From NCBI GenBank assembly GCA_023150275.1, contig JAKLLG010000010.1, positions 62,001 to 126,000 on the forward strand: 64,000 nt of DNA. The letters are read 5' to 3'. The notes beneath the pieces are model-generated. The model was not told the origin of the DNA. It searched no databases and saw only the letters and a list, made by a program, of their open reading frames with translations. Of the stretch, positions 53,971 to 62,989 are shown piece by piece (position 1 is the stretch's first letter; each line of letters starts with the position of its first letter). Both the position numbers and the translations under genes were made by a program. Origin of the DNA: Rhodocyclaceae bacterium. GTDB lineage: Bacteria > Pseudomonadota > Gammaproteobacteria > Burkholderiales > Rhodocyclaceae.

Positions 53971-55308
53971 CTAGATCTTTTTTCTGAACACTGGCTTTGC
54001 CGGCGGCCCCACAAGGAAGTTATCAGTCGTCCCAGCATCAACTGCCGCGCGATAAACGCCGCATGCCTCTTCGAACGCTTGCACCATTACATCTAGTTCA
54101 GGCTGCTGGTGGGACCAGGTGGGATAGAAGAGCCCCTGGAATAGCACGTGATTTGCAATCATCTCTTGCATCATAAGCGTGCGAAACCTGTCATCAGGGA
54201 CGCCTTCCGCATTCTTGCAAACCAACGCGAACAGGCATGGGTAACCGATCAACTGGAGTTCGTGAGCCAGCCCATTTCGGGTTACGACGTCCTCAAGTCT
54301 CGACTTGAGGAATTCTCCCCGCGCCCAGTTACTCGTGATCATGTCGTGTTTATTGAACTCCCGGATCGTCGCCATCATTGCCGCAAGCCCCGTCGTTTCG
54401 GCACCATGCGTCGTCGAGATCAGGAACAGTTTGTCATCCCCTTGCCGACGAATGCCGCCCAGTTCCATGATTTCCGCTCGCCCCGTCAACGCGCACGCAG
54501 AAAAACCGTTGGCGATTCCCTTCCCCCACGTCGACATGTCGGGTTTGACGCCATAGTAGTTGTGGGCGCCCTGCAGACCCCACTTGAATCCTGAAATCAT
54601 CTCGTCGAGGATAAGCAGAACACCTCGGTCCTTGCACAGAGCGGCTACCTTGTGAAGGAAATCGTTCCTGGGCGGATCGAACTTGACCGGCTCCATGATC
54701 AGGCACGCGATATCGTGGTCATCATCCTTCAGCAGGTTCTCGACCGATTCATAGTCGTTGTAGCTGAACGCCGCGGTCATTTCCCGCACTTTGGACGGGA
54801 TACCTCGGTCACACGGCGTCGTAACAATGAACCAATCGTCATAGCTGAAAAAATTGTGTTCCCGCGCGATAGCAACTCTATTGCGCCCGGTGAAGGCTCG
54901 AGCGAGCTTTACGGCAGCGGTCGTCACCGTAGAACCGTTCTTGGCAAACTTGACCATATCGCCTGATTGAACCGTGTCCAGGAAGAGACGTGCTGCCTCC
55001 AGCTCCATCGCTGCCGGCCGTTGGAAATTCGTTCCCTTGAAGGCAGCTTCACAGACCGCCTGGGCAACAGGCTCGTATCCATGCCCGATACACACGGACG
55101 TCAGCCCCATGCTGCAATCGATGAATTCGTTGCCGTCCAGATCCCAAACATGAGCACCTTTGCCGTGTGAAATGGCTGCAGGTGCATTAGCCGGGAATTG
55201 ATCGTCCCCTTTTGAGTAGGTATGCGCCCCACCGGGAATTAACGCGTGTATGTCGGCGGAGAACTGGCGCGATTTTTCGAAGTTGGTAATTCTCTCGTCT
55301 GATTTCAT
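53971..55308 (-). CDS. Class III aminotransferase, glutamate-1-semialdehyde aminomutase-like
   Basis: ATG at 55308 gives 445 residues. PLP residues are present: D235 in LILDEMISGF and K263 in WGKGIANGF, and the FAKNGSTVTTAAVKLAR stretch fits the phosphate cup. True HemL proteins have GKVIGGG and function in tetrapyrrole synthesis; this form, in a locus with NeuB-like and SpsF-like genes, belongs to the glycan-associated relatives of HemL. It may aminate a keto sugar or keto acid. It lies between pseG and the SpsF-like gene with a 46-base gap on one side. Confidence 0.88.
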   Translation of the reverse strand: MKSDERITNFEKSRQFSADIHALIPGGAHTYSKGDDQFPANAPAAISHGKGAHVWDLDGNEFIDCSMGLTSVCIGHGYEPVAQAVCEAAFKGTNFQRPAAMELEAARLFLDTVQSGDMVKFAKNGSTVTTAAVKLARAFTGRNRVAIAREHNFFSYDDWFIVTTPCDRGIPSKVREMTAAFSYNDYESVENLLKDDDHDIACLIMEPVKFDPPRNDFLHKVAALCKDRGVLLILDEMISGFKWGLQGAHNYYGVKPDMSTWGKGIANGFSACALTGRAEIMELGGIRRQGDDKLFLISTTHGAETTGLAAMMATIREFNKHDMITSNWARGEFLKSRLEDVVTRNGLAHELQLIGYPCLFALVCKNAEGVPDDRFRTLMMQEMIANHVLFQGLFYPTWSHQQPELDVMVQAFEEACGVYRAAVDAGTTDNFLVGPPAKPVFRKKI

Positions 55309-55354
55309 ATGGATATCTCTCAAGCGACGGTTTGCAACAGGTAGCGGAATCGAA

Positions 55355-56107
55355 TCAGCGATACATCGTCGAATAACCGATTTCGGTGTACGGTGCAATC
55401 CACTCGATCAGCCTAGGATTTGCGTCGAGAAAGGCAACAATCTGCGCAACCGGGATCCGCGGAGCAAGATCCCTGAATACGCTGTAGGCAATTCTGCAGA
55501 CTGCAAGATCTTCAGGGTTATCGACGGTCAGGCGAAGGTCCTTGCGCACCAGAACTTCCGGCGGCTGCGCCTTATGCACGTTGAATTCGGCCGGATGTTC
55601 CCGAATATAGAGAGTGCATAGTTCCGATCGATGCCGGCGATCACCGTTTGCGTGGGAGCGCTCAAGCGCTTCCTGGCGGATGATTTCAAAGCCGCAGCCA
55701 TCGATCACCTCGTCCATGAACGTGGCATCGAACGACTCATCCTGGTGCAGCCTCCAAAGATCTTCGACCTCCTCGAAATATAGGAACGGGGATTCGCTAG
55801 TCACGCGAAAAATGTCCGTCGCACCGGCAAGTCGGCCACAAGCCACCAACCTCGACAATACATCGATCTGATCACCAACTACATAGCGCAAGCCCATAGA
55901 ACTGGCGACTTCCTTGAAGACCTCATTGTCGACACCCTCGGAAATGCCGAGAACAATTTCGTCGATGCAGGGAAGGGTCCGCAGACAGGCGATGATGTTG
56001 TCAATGATCCGAACAGACTGAGCGACATCAAGATTCTGCAGCGGCTTCCCGTAAAGGCGAGAGCCCTGATTCCGGCATGCGATGGCAGCAACGAGGCGGC
56101 GCTTCAT
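55355..56107 (-). CDS. SpsF-like cytidylyltransferase
   Basis: The 250-residue protein has the CTP-binding AAIACRNQGSRLYGKPL near residues 6-22, IFRVTSESPFLYF and KDLRLTVDNPEDL, typical of SpsF/acylneuraminate cytidylyltransferases. ATG at 56107 has GGAG six bases before it. It could be the PseF of this locus or the partner of the divergent NeuB-like gene just upstream; the latter is favoured by direct adjacency. Canonical PseF begins RGGSKRIPRKN, which this does not. Confidence 0.85.
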   Translation of the reverse strand: MKRRLVAAIACRNQGSRLYGKPLQNLDVAQSVRIIDNIIACLRTLPCIDEIVLGISEGVDNEVFKEVASSMGLRYVVGDQIDVLSRLVACGRLAGATDIFRVTSESPFLYFEEVEDLWRLHQDESFDATFMDEVIDGCGFEIIRQEALERSHANGDRRHRSELCTLYIREHPAEFNVHKAQPPEVLVRKDLRLTVDNPEDLAVCRIAYSVFRDLAPRIPVAQIVAFLDANPRLIEWIAPYTEIGYSTMYR

Positions 56108-56126
56108 GACATTCTCCATGGGGAAC

Positions 56127-57128
56127 TTACTTTACATCGCCGGCGACAAGCGCTTGGTTCGGCGCCAGGGGCCGGCTCGAAACTTTCCCGTACACGTCAC
56201 CCAAGTCGGTGATAGGAGTTTCGACTGCCGTGCGCTTCAGTACCAGATCCGCGGGAGAAAGCACGGTCCCTGCGGGGATCTCCCTCGCTGAGACAACGTG
56301 CCGGCGAATCATCTTGCGATAGCTGTCTTCAGAATCGGACATGCCAAAGGAGTTGCCGGAGCCGACTTTGCCAAGCGCCACGGAACATTCTCGGATAACC
56401 TGACTGAATTCCTTGAACTCGTCAGGATTCAATGCCGATTCATGATCTTCCAGCATCATCGCCTTGCCGAGCGTCAAATGCTTTTCGATCACAGTCGCAC
56501 CAGCACCCAGCGCCGCGGCCGCTAGTGCATATCGAAGCGGGCTGTCAGGCGCAGCGTGGTCGGCGAAACCAATTTCTACGCGTTCGCCACTGGCGCCAAA
56601 GCGATCGCAGAGGAAACGGACACGGGATATCTGATTAGTATCCGTCGGCGTCGGATAGCCCTGGAATCCCAACAGTACAACGACATTTTTCCCGGGGAGT
56701 CGTGATACCGCCTCCTCGATTTCCGATAGATGAGCCCCGCCCGCCCCGAGAAAGACTCTCCTGGCGGCGCTCTGGGCGACCTCATCGAGTAGGGCAATAT
56801 TGGCGATATCCGTACCATGCAGCTTGACAGCCTTTGCGCCAATCTTCTCCGCAAGCGCAAGACTGCGCGAACCAAAGATATCGAGGTGAAGCTCGATCTT
56901 CTGCTCGGCGGCGTACGCGGCAAGTCCGGCCCAGACTTCATCCGGCATCTCCAGAGAGCGGAACAACCCGTAGTATTTGTAGTCCGGCGTCGCCAGTTCG
57001 TCTGCATACACGAGCTGGTACTTTGCCGCATCAGCCCCCGCCGCGGCGGCTGCACGCAACAACAAGCGGGCCTGCTCCGAACACCCCTCGAATCCTTGGG
57101 CAAGCTCGGCAACGATCTGAACCTTCAT
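56127..57128 (-). CDS. Divergent NeuB-family nonulosonate synthase
   Basis: The 333-residue protein belongs to the PEP-dependent sialic acid synthase family: KYQ at 36-38, GFADHA at 187-192 and EKHLTL at 215-220 hold the catalytic lysine and metal ligands, and a C-terminal SAF domain (EIPAGTVLSPADLVL) follows. The usual IGxNHxG loop near the N-terminus is replaced by LAQGFEG, and it is clearly not a second PseI. GAGGAG lies 9 bases before the ATG at 57128. The substrate is unknown. Confidence 0.88.
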   Translation of the reverse strand: MKVQIVAELAQGFEGCSEQARLLLRAAAAAGADAAKYQLVYADELATPDYKYYGLFRSLEMPDEVWAGLAAYAAEQKIELHLDIFGSRSLALAEKIGAKAVKLHGTDIANIALLDEVAQSAARRVFLGAGGAHLSEIEEAVSRLPGKNVVVLLGFQGYPTPTDTNQISRVRFLCDRFGASGERVEIGFADHAAPDSPLRYALAAAALGAGATVIEKHLTLGKAMMLEDHESALNPDEFKEFSQVIRECSVALGKVGSGNSFGMSDSEDSYRKMIRRHVVSAREIPAGTVLSPADLVLKRTAVETPITDLGDVYGKVSSRPLAPNQALVAGDVK

Positions 57129-57161
57129 TTCATGAATCTCCTCGGTAAGTGGAATATCCAT

Positions 57162-58205
57162 TCAGCATTGCGAAAGGTGCACTCTTTTCAGCCGCAGTGC
57201 AGGCGTCTCTATGCAGAGATATGTCACATACGCCGAAAACAGCGAAAGCGCCGTCAGAAGCGCGGCATGGTGAACAAGGTCGGGAACGGTTCGCATCCAA
57301 TATCCATGCCACGCATATAGGCCGTAGGACAAAGTGCCGAGCATCGTGAGCACTGCGACAGCACGCCCCTGCCCAGAAACCCAATTGGCATGCGCAACGA
57401 CCAGGAACGCGATTGCGGCGTCGGTAAGAACGATGCCAATTGGTGACCAGAAGAATTTCGGGGCTTGGTGATAGAGGAAATTCGTCGTCACCATCAACGC
57501 TATCGCAATCACCAACGCGCGCCTGAATCGCGAACTGTCTGGTTGAGCGTTCGCCGTCATCCTGCATGCAATCATCCCTGCAAGGAAATGCGGGATACAC
57601 GAGACGAAGTTGCGCCCATCGAACGTCCAGCCAAGCCTCTTGAACGCATACACTCCCCAGGCGACGGATACCACATACAAGCCAATCGGCACCCAAAGAT
57701 GCAAAGCGCGTCGTGCTGAGAGAAAAGGCACTGCCAACAGTGGCGCAAAGAGGTAAAAGTGCAATTCGATGCCCAGCGTCCAGAAAACGCCATTCAGCAG
57801 ATAGTCCTGATCAAACTGGATTGCGAAAAGTTGGGAGGGTATATCTTCCAGCGCGAGGGGACTTGAACCAGACCGAATCGTCTCGGTAATCCATCCCAAG
57901 AGTGTCAGCGTCAGAAATATCGGGTAAATGCGTAGAAAACGGTTGACGTAGAAATCCTTCAGGTCACGGGCATTTAGCCCATAACGACCATGAACAAATC
58001 CGTAGGCAATCACATACCCGGAAATGCCGAAGAACAGCCACACCGCTGTGCGCCCCGGAATGTTCATCCATGAAGGGTAAGGTCCGAGATAGCCACCGGC
58101 ATGCCAGAGAACGACAGCCAGCGACGCCAACCCTCGCACGATGAGCAAAAGATCGGCCTTCCCCGCATGTTCGATTGGCGCGATCTTGTTCGGAAGTGCA
58201 CTCAT
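57162..58205 (-). CDS. Membrane O-acyltransferase, acyltransferase 3 family
   Basis: The 347-residue protein has about ten transmembrane helices. RGLASLAVVLWHAGGY near 24-39 contains the catalytic arginine/histidine pair of the OafA/YrhL family, and FYVNRFLRIYPIFL near 85-98 is also typical. It acylates glycans at the membrane using acetyl-CoA or a similar donor. It stands between the NeuB-like gene and the aldo/keto reductase. Confidence 0.92.
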   Translation of the reverse strand: MSALPNKIAPIEHAGKADLLLIVRGLASLAVVLWHAGGYLGPYPSWMNIPGRTAVWLFFGISGYVIAYGFVHGRYGLNARDLKDFYVNRFLRIYPIFLTLTLLGWITETIRSGSSPLALEDIPSQLFAIQFDQDYLLNGVFWTLGIELHFYLFAPLLAVPFLSARRALHLWVPIGLYVVSVAWGVYAFKRLGWTFDGRNFVSCIPHFLAGMIACRMTANAQPDSSRFRRALVIAIALMVTTNFLYHQAPKFFWSPIGIVLTDAAIAFLVVAHANWVSGQGRAVAVLTMLGTLSYGLYAWHGYWMRTVPDLVHHAALLTALSLFSAYVTYLCIETPALRLKRVHLSQC

Positions 58206-58235
58206 CGATGATGCTCGGCATCCAGTATCAGTAAA

Positions 58236-59105
58236 TCAAGCAATAGAAGGCCAGCGTGCCGGATTCAGAAGATCTGCGGAATCCCCATAAATAAAAGCAG
58301 GGGCCTCGAGCCCCCCTCGGGATGCTGCTGCCACAACCTCTTCCAGCTGACGGCATGATTGAACGCCGACGACCACTCTTGCAATCTCGGGGAGGGAAAG
58401 TGCGTAACGCACGCACGCTTCCGCAGCGGTCACACCGGATTCATTCAACCAACGATGCCAATCTCTCCAAAGAGCGTTCCATCGATCGAACTCTCTAGGA
58501 CGCTCGTCTGCTCGCATCAGCAATAGTCCCTGCAAAAACACGGATCGGACGTGCACTTCGACCCCCTTGCTGGCGAGCCTGCTCATCCATCCGGACGAAA
58601 TCAATCGGCGATCGACAATACTGAGCGGTGCCTGTACCAAGTCAAAGTCGAAATTCTGAAAGAGATCGGATAGTTCATCGGCTTCGTAAACCGACACGCC
58701 GATCTTGGACACTACTCCATCCGACTTGAGCTTCCGAAGGGCGCTATAGAGCGCGTCACCGTCGGGCCCAAAGAGTTGGGACGGTCGATGCAGCAATATT
58801 CCGTAGAGGCGCTGCTGGTGAAGTCGTACGAGAGAAGCACTGACCGAATCGGCAACCCAGTCGGCAACCGATGCCGTCACCGGCAACACGGGCGGAAGCT
58901 TCGAGATGATGCGAAAACCGTCGACGTTCGAGGAGCCCAGAACCGACTCGCTTCCGCCGTAAGCGGCAGCGGTGTCCAAGGTGTCGATGCCATGCTCGCG
59001 GGCAGAACCAAGAATTCGTGATACCTCGGCTTCCGGAACCATACCTTCAGCATTTGATACTCCGTAATCGAGGCCGAACTGGACCGTGCCAAGCGCCAGC
59101 CTCAT
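58236..59105 (-). CDS. Aldo/keto reductase
   Basis: The 289-residue TIM-barrel protein has the DTAAAYG segment at 44-50 (Asp and Tyr of the catalytic tetrad), ISKLPP with the lysine near 69, and LLHRPSQLF with the histidine near 104. It overlaps pseC by 4 bases. Aldo/keto reductases of this form recur in nonulosonic acid loci next to SpsF- and NeuB-like genes, but their step is not established. No signal peptide, so cytoplasmic. Confidence 0.9.
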   Translation of the reverse strand: MRLALGTVQFGLDYGVSNAEGMVPEAEVSRILGSAREHGIDTLDTAAAYGGSESVLGSSNVDGFRIISKLPPVLPVTASVADWVADSVSASLVRLHQQRLYGILLHRPSQLFGPDGDALYSALRKLKSDGVVSKIGVSVYEADELSDLFQNFDFDLVQAPLSIVDRRLISSGWMSRLASKGVEVHVRSVFLQGLLLMRADERPREFDRWNALWRDWHRWLNESGVTAAEACVRYALSLPEIARVVVGVQSCRQLEEVVAAASRGGLEAPAFIYGDSADLLNPARWPSIA

Positions 59106-60274
59106 TTCAGCAAGTCCTTCAGGGCCTCTATGACGAAGGTTTGCTCACTGTCCGAGAGTCCGTAGTAGAGAGGTATGCTCAAAGCCTGTTCATAGTAAGC
59201 GGACGCGTTTGGGTAACATGGACGGAATTCGTCGGCAACCCGATATACGGGCTGCATTGGAACCGGTATGTAGTGAACTTGTGTCCCGATACCGCGAGTG
59301 CGCAGTTCATTCATCAAGCTTGAACGACTAACGCCCAAAGCTCGAAAATCGATACGCAATACGTACAGATGATGGCCACTTCTTTCACGCCCGAATTGCT
59401 GGGCGGGCCTTAAATTCCTAATCCCTGACAGCTCGGAATCGTAACGCTGAACCAGAAAGCGCCGTCTTTCAAGGAACGATTCCAGCTTCCGCAGCTGCGA
59501 GTTGGCAAGTGCGCACTGAATATCCGTTATCCGGTAGTGAAAGCCCAACTCCTGCATCTCGTAATACCAAGGGTTCTGAACGCCATCGGTAAAAGCCTGG
59601 TCCGGCAGAAGCAACGGATCGTCTAGCTTGTTGATACCGTGACTGCGCAAGCGTAGCAGGCGCCGATATACAGCATCATCATTGGTCGTGATCATGCCGC
59701 CTTCACCGGCCGCAATCGCCTTGACGGGATGGAAAGAGAAGATTGTCATCAGTGAATGAGAACAGCACCCCACCCGACGCCCATCCGGGTAAGTCGCTCC
59801 CAAGGCATGGGCGGCATCCTCAATCACTGCCGCACCAGCTTTGTCAGCAAGCGACTTGATCGCGGGCATATCGCAGGGGAGGCCCGCAAAATGCACGGGG
59901 ACGACTGCCTTGGTGTCCGGATTATCGGCGAGGGCGACTTCAAGCGCGGCGGGCGACATATTGATCGTTTCTGGATCAATGTCTGCAAAAACAACTCGTC
60001 CGCCCGCATACAACCCGGCATTCGCCGATGCGACAAAAGTAATGGGAGAGGTGATCAGCGTCGTCCCTGGCGCAACACCGGCAGCCAACGCTGCCAAGTG
60101 CAGGGCAGCCGTCCCGCTGGAAACTGCAATCGCGTGGTTTGCCCCGACATAGTCGGCTATTGCCCGCTCGAAAGCCTCGACAGCAGGCCCCTGTGTCAGC
60201 ACACCACTCCGCAGAACATCGACGACTGCGGCGATATCATCTTCGTCGATATGGTGCTTTCCGTATGGAATCAT
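59102..60274 (-). CDS. pseC: UDP-4-keto-6-deoxy-HexNAc aminotransferase PseC
   Basis: PseC aminates C4 of the L-arabino-4-keto sugar in pseudaminic acid synthesis. The 390-residue DegT/DnrJ-type protein begins MIPYGKHHIDEDDI, as PseC proteins do, with VSSGTAALHLAAL at 51-63, IEDAAHALGATY near 151-162, and PLP lysine K185 in FSFHPVKAIAAGEGG. The FnlA-type dehydratase at 29426-30436 could provide its substrate. Overlaps both neighbours by 4 bases. Confidence 0.94.
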   Translation of the reverse strand: MIPYGKHHIDEDDIAAVVDVLRSGVLTQGPAVEAFERAIADYVGANHAIAVSSGTAALHLAALAAGVAPGTTLITSPITFVASANAGLYAGGRVVFADIDPETINMSPAALEVALADNPDTKAVVPVHFAGLPCDMPAIKSLADKAGAAVIEDAAHALGATYPDGRRVGCCSHSLMTIFSFHPVKAIAAGEGGMITTNDDAVYRRLLRLRSHGINKLDDPLLLPDQAFTDGVQNPWYYEMQELGFHYRITDIQCALANSQLRKLESFLERRRFLVQRYDSELSGIRNLRPAQQFGRERSGHHLYVLRIDFRALGVSRSSLMNELRTRGIGTQVHYIPVPMQPVYRVADEFRPCYPNASAYYEQALSIPLYYGLSDSEQTFVIEALKDLLK

Positions 60275-61233
60275 AATTTCCCCAATTCAGTGGCAAGGCC
60301 GGCCTGTTCCTGTTCGCGAAGCCGAAGAAGATGATCGCTGACGGATCCAGGGTCCCGGCCAAGGAAGTCGCGCACCTTCCGGTTGGAAAGGCTCATATCG
60401 CGTGGGCGGTTGACGAGGCCGGGCAGATCCGAAAGCGCGCCGCGCCGGATTGGCGCGGGGTCCAGACCAAAAGCTTGTGCGAGCAGCATGCCGAAGCGGT
60501 ACTTCGTCAGCCGCTGACTACCGACGACGTTGAACACACCACTAGCCTTGCGCTCGAAGAGGTCGTGCACGGCCTCGGCCAATGATTCTGCAAGAATCGG
60601 GGTGTAGTACACATCATCGAACAGCGTGATCGGACGCTGCTGTCGGAGTGCGTCGATGATCACATCACTGAACGACCGGCGGTAACCCGTCCCCCATCCG
60701 TAGAAATTCGTCCGGATCACCAACGCGCCGGGGCAGATTTCGAGGACGCGCAGTTCCGCTTCCGCCTTGGTCTTCCCGTAGACGTTGAGTGGCGCTATTG
60801 GCGCCTCTTCATCTGCCATCATGTCAGCGCCGGAAAACAGGTGGTCTGTCGAGATATGGACAAGGGGCACACCACGCGCCCTGCAGACATGTGCCATATT
60901 TTCGGCCAACCCAATGTTGACGTGACGAGCGATATCCGGCGCCTTTTCGCAACTCTCGACGCTCGTACAGCCGGCTGCATGGACTACGAATTCTGGCGCG
61001 TAGGCATCAAGTATCGCCAGCAAACGCTCCTTTGATTCCAGATCGATCGCAATGCCCGTTGCGCCTTGAACAGCAGGCATTCGATCGTGAAAACCCAGAA
61101 CCACATCACATTCGTCGCGCACGGCAGCGTACCAATTGAGTGCCAGCAGACCACTTCCGCCAGTGATGAGGATTCGTGGTTTTTCCAAACTCGAATTTCC
61201 GATGTCAGTCATAGCAGATCCATCGCTCATCAT
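60271..61233 (-). CDS. RmlD-like sugar nucleotide reductase/epimerase
   Basis: The 320-residue SDR has RILITGGSGLLALNWY near 20-35, VHISTDHLFSGAD with the serine/threonine near 127, and YGKTK as catalytic pair. The first 18 residues are unconserved. It resembles dTDP-4-dehydrorhamnose reductase, but no other rhamnose gene (rmlA, B, C) is present, so the substrate must be another 4-keto sugar or aldehyde. It overlaps the ABC transporter and pseC. Confidence 0.87.
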   Translation of the reverse strand: MMSDGSAMTDIGNSSLEKPRILITGGSGLLALNWYAAVRDECDVVLGFHDRMPAVQGATGIAIDLESKERLLAILDAYAPEFVVHAAGCTSVESCEKAPDIARHVNIGLAENMAHVCRARGVPLVHISTDHLFSGADMMADEEAPIAPLNVYGKTKAEAELRVLEICPGALVIRTNFYGWGTGYRRSFSDVIIDALRQQRPITLFDDVYYTPILAESLAEAVHDLFERKASGVFNVVGSQRLTKYRFGMLLAQAFGLDPAPIRRGALSDLPGLVNRPRDMSLSNRKVRDFLGRDPGSVSDHLLRLREQEQAGLATELGKL

Positions 61234-62984
61234 GCATTGCCGCAGACGATATTGTCGTAGCTGCCGGTTCGTAGCACACGCCCGCCCCCTAGCTCAACGA
61301 TGCGGTCACACTTTCGCAGTGTGCTCAGTCGGTGGGCGATGATGATTACCGTGAGGTCAGGATTGAGTGCATCGATCGCTTCCATGACGGACTTTTCCGT
61401 ATCGTTGTCGAGCGCACTCGTGGCTTCATCGAAAACGATCACGTCTGCGCGCTTATACAGCGCTCGGGCTATACCGATACGTTGTCGCTGCCCGCCGGAC
61501 AGTCTGACGCCGCGCTCGCCGACCATGGAACGATAGCCATCCGGCATCGATTCGATGAGTTCGGCAATCTGAGCCTGACGGGCTGCCTCACGAACCCGAT
61601 CGCGATCGATCGCTTCTGGAGGGATACCGAAAGCAATGTTCTCTTCGACCGAACTGTCGGCCAGATAGATCGCCTGAGGAACATGGGCGATGTGCGACTG
61701 CCAGGCCCTGCGCGTCGATGCATCGATCTTCGTTCCATCTACCTCGAGCGTCCCGGCCGAAGGCTCCAGCAAACCCATCAGAAGATCCATCAAGGTACTT
61801 TTTCCGCTTCCGGTTGCGCCGATGATCCCGACCCGCTCGCCTTTTTGTATCGTCAGGTCGAGGCCCGTCAGCACGGGGAGAAGGGCCGGTTGATAGGAGA
61901 ACGTCACGGTGTTGAGTCGAATCTCGCTGCGAAATACGAGATGGCCCGCATCCTCTGTTTGCAACTGCGGCATCGGCTGTCCTAGCAGGGCAATAGCATC
62001 CTGCACGGAAGCCTGGTTGCCCTTGATTCCGGCCCATGCCGCATAGGCTTGCTGCAGCGTCGGAAGCAGTCGCTGCGCCCCGAGGGCAAGAACACCGAGT
62101 AGCGGAAGCGCTTTCTCCAGCCCCTCTGGCTGGAGAACAAGGTAGTAGGAAAGTGCCGCGATCATTGAAAGTCCAATCGCCTCCATCGCATAGCGCGGAC
62201 TGGCCGAAATGAACTGGTTGTTTCCCTGAGCCCGACGCAAGGGAAGGTCCGCTGCTCGATAACTCTTGCAATAGGTTGATTGACTACCGTCCAGCAAGAC
62301 GTCACGAATACCGCCGAGCCCCTCCTGCAAGCACTTGAGCACCCGGGTGGACTCCTGTGCGATCCGTTTTCCATTGTTGGTCAGACGCTTGCGGGCCGCA
62401 AAGATCAGCCCCCCATACACCGCGCCGAAACCGAAGAGGGTTGCCAACGCCACCTTGGGATCGACGGCAACCAAGCCGCCGACGATAGCAATCAACGTTA
62501 CGGAAGCACTTGCCAACTGGAGGGATGGCATCAACCCGCCATAGATTACTGCATGCGACTTCGCCGTAATTCCGCTGATTACCTCGCTGCTGTTACGTGA
62601 AACGTGAACGGCATAGGGTTGATGCAAGGTACGCTGGTAAATACCAATGCTAACGTCAGCGCCGATCGCAAATGCCAGCCGCGTTCCCGCCCAGAGCAAT
62701 AGCATCCTGAGGCCAGCTGAGATCAACGCCGCCACAGCAAACAATACCGCGAGCGGTAACAGCAATTGGTCGGGGGAAACGATATCCACCAGGTGGACAA
62801 GCGGCGCCACAGCCGGATGCTCGAAGACTTTCACAGGAGCCGTCATTGCGGCAAGAAATGGGATGACGGCCCCAAGGCTGATGAGTTCAGCGACCGAAGC
62901 GACGAGCATCAGCAGACAAAGCAAACCCACTTGGCGCCTTCGCCGGGTACCAATGTGTTGCCATAGGAGGAAAAGATGCCGCAT
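61230..62984 (-). CDS. ABC-type lipid-linked oligosaccharide flippase, PglK-like
   Basis: The 584-residue half-transporter fuses six membrane helices (about residues 20-300) to an ATPase domain with Walker A GATGSGKST at 389-397, signature LSGGQRQRIGIARAL, Walker B VIVFDEATSALDND, and the H-loop AHRLST. The layout and the glycan neighbourhood fit PglK, which flips complete undecaprenyl-linked oligosaccharides. No Wzx flippase is found in the window, so this is the likely exporter of the repeat or oligosaccharide built by this locus. Confidence 0.9.
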   Translation of the reverse strand: MRHLFLLWQHIGTRRRRQVGLLCLLMLVASVAELISLGAVIPFLAAMTAPVKVFEHPAVAPLVHLVDIVSPDQLLLPLAVLFAVAALISAGLRMLLLWAGTRLAFAIGADVSIGIYQRTLHQPYAVHVSRNSSEVISGITAKSHAVIYGGLMPSLQLASASVTLIAIVGGLVAVDPKVALATLFGFGAVYGGLIFAARKRLTNNGKRIAQESTRVLKCLQEGLGGIRDVLLDGSQSTYCKSYRAADLPLRRAQGNNQFISASPRYAMEAIGLSMIAALSYYLVLQPEGLEKALPLLGVLALGAQRLLPTLQQAYAAWAGIKGNQASVQDAIALLGQPMPQLQTEDAGHLVFRSEIRLNTVTFSYQPALLPVLTGLDLTIQKGERVGIIGATGSGKSTLMDLLMGLLEPSAGTLEVDGTKIDASTRRAWQSHIAHVPQAIYLADSSVEENIAFGIPPEAIDRDRVREAARQAQIAELIESMPDGYRSMVGERGVRLSGGQRQRIGIARALYKRADVIVFDEATSALDNDTEKSVMEAIDALNPDLTVIIIAHRLSTLRKCDRIVELGGGRVLRTGSYDNIVCGNA

Positions 62985-62989
62985 ATCGG

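Noticed and set aside
53971-55308. Glutamate-1-semialdehyde aminomutase for heme synthesis (hemL)
   Set aside because: The lysine motif is GKGIANG rather than the HemL GKVIGGG, and the gene lies inside a nonulosonate locus, so a glycan role is more likely.
60271-61233. dTDP-rhamnose synthesis gene rmlD
   Set aside because: No rmlA, rmlB or rmlC gene is present in the window; the RmlD-like fold is shared by many other reductases.
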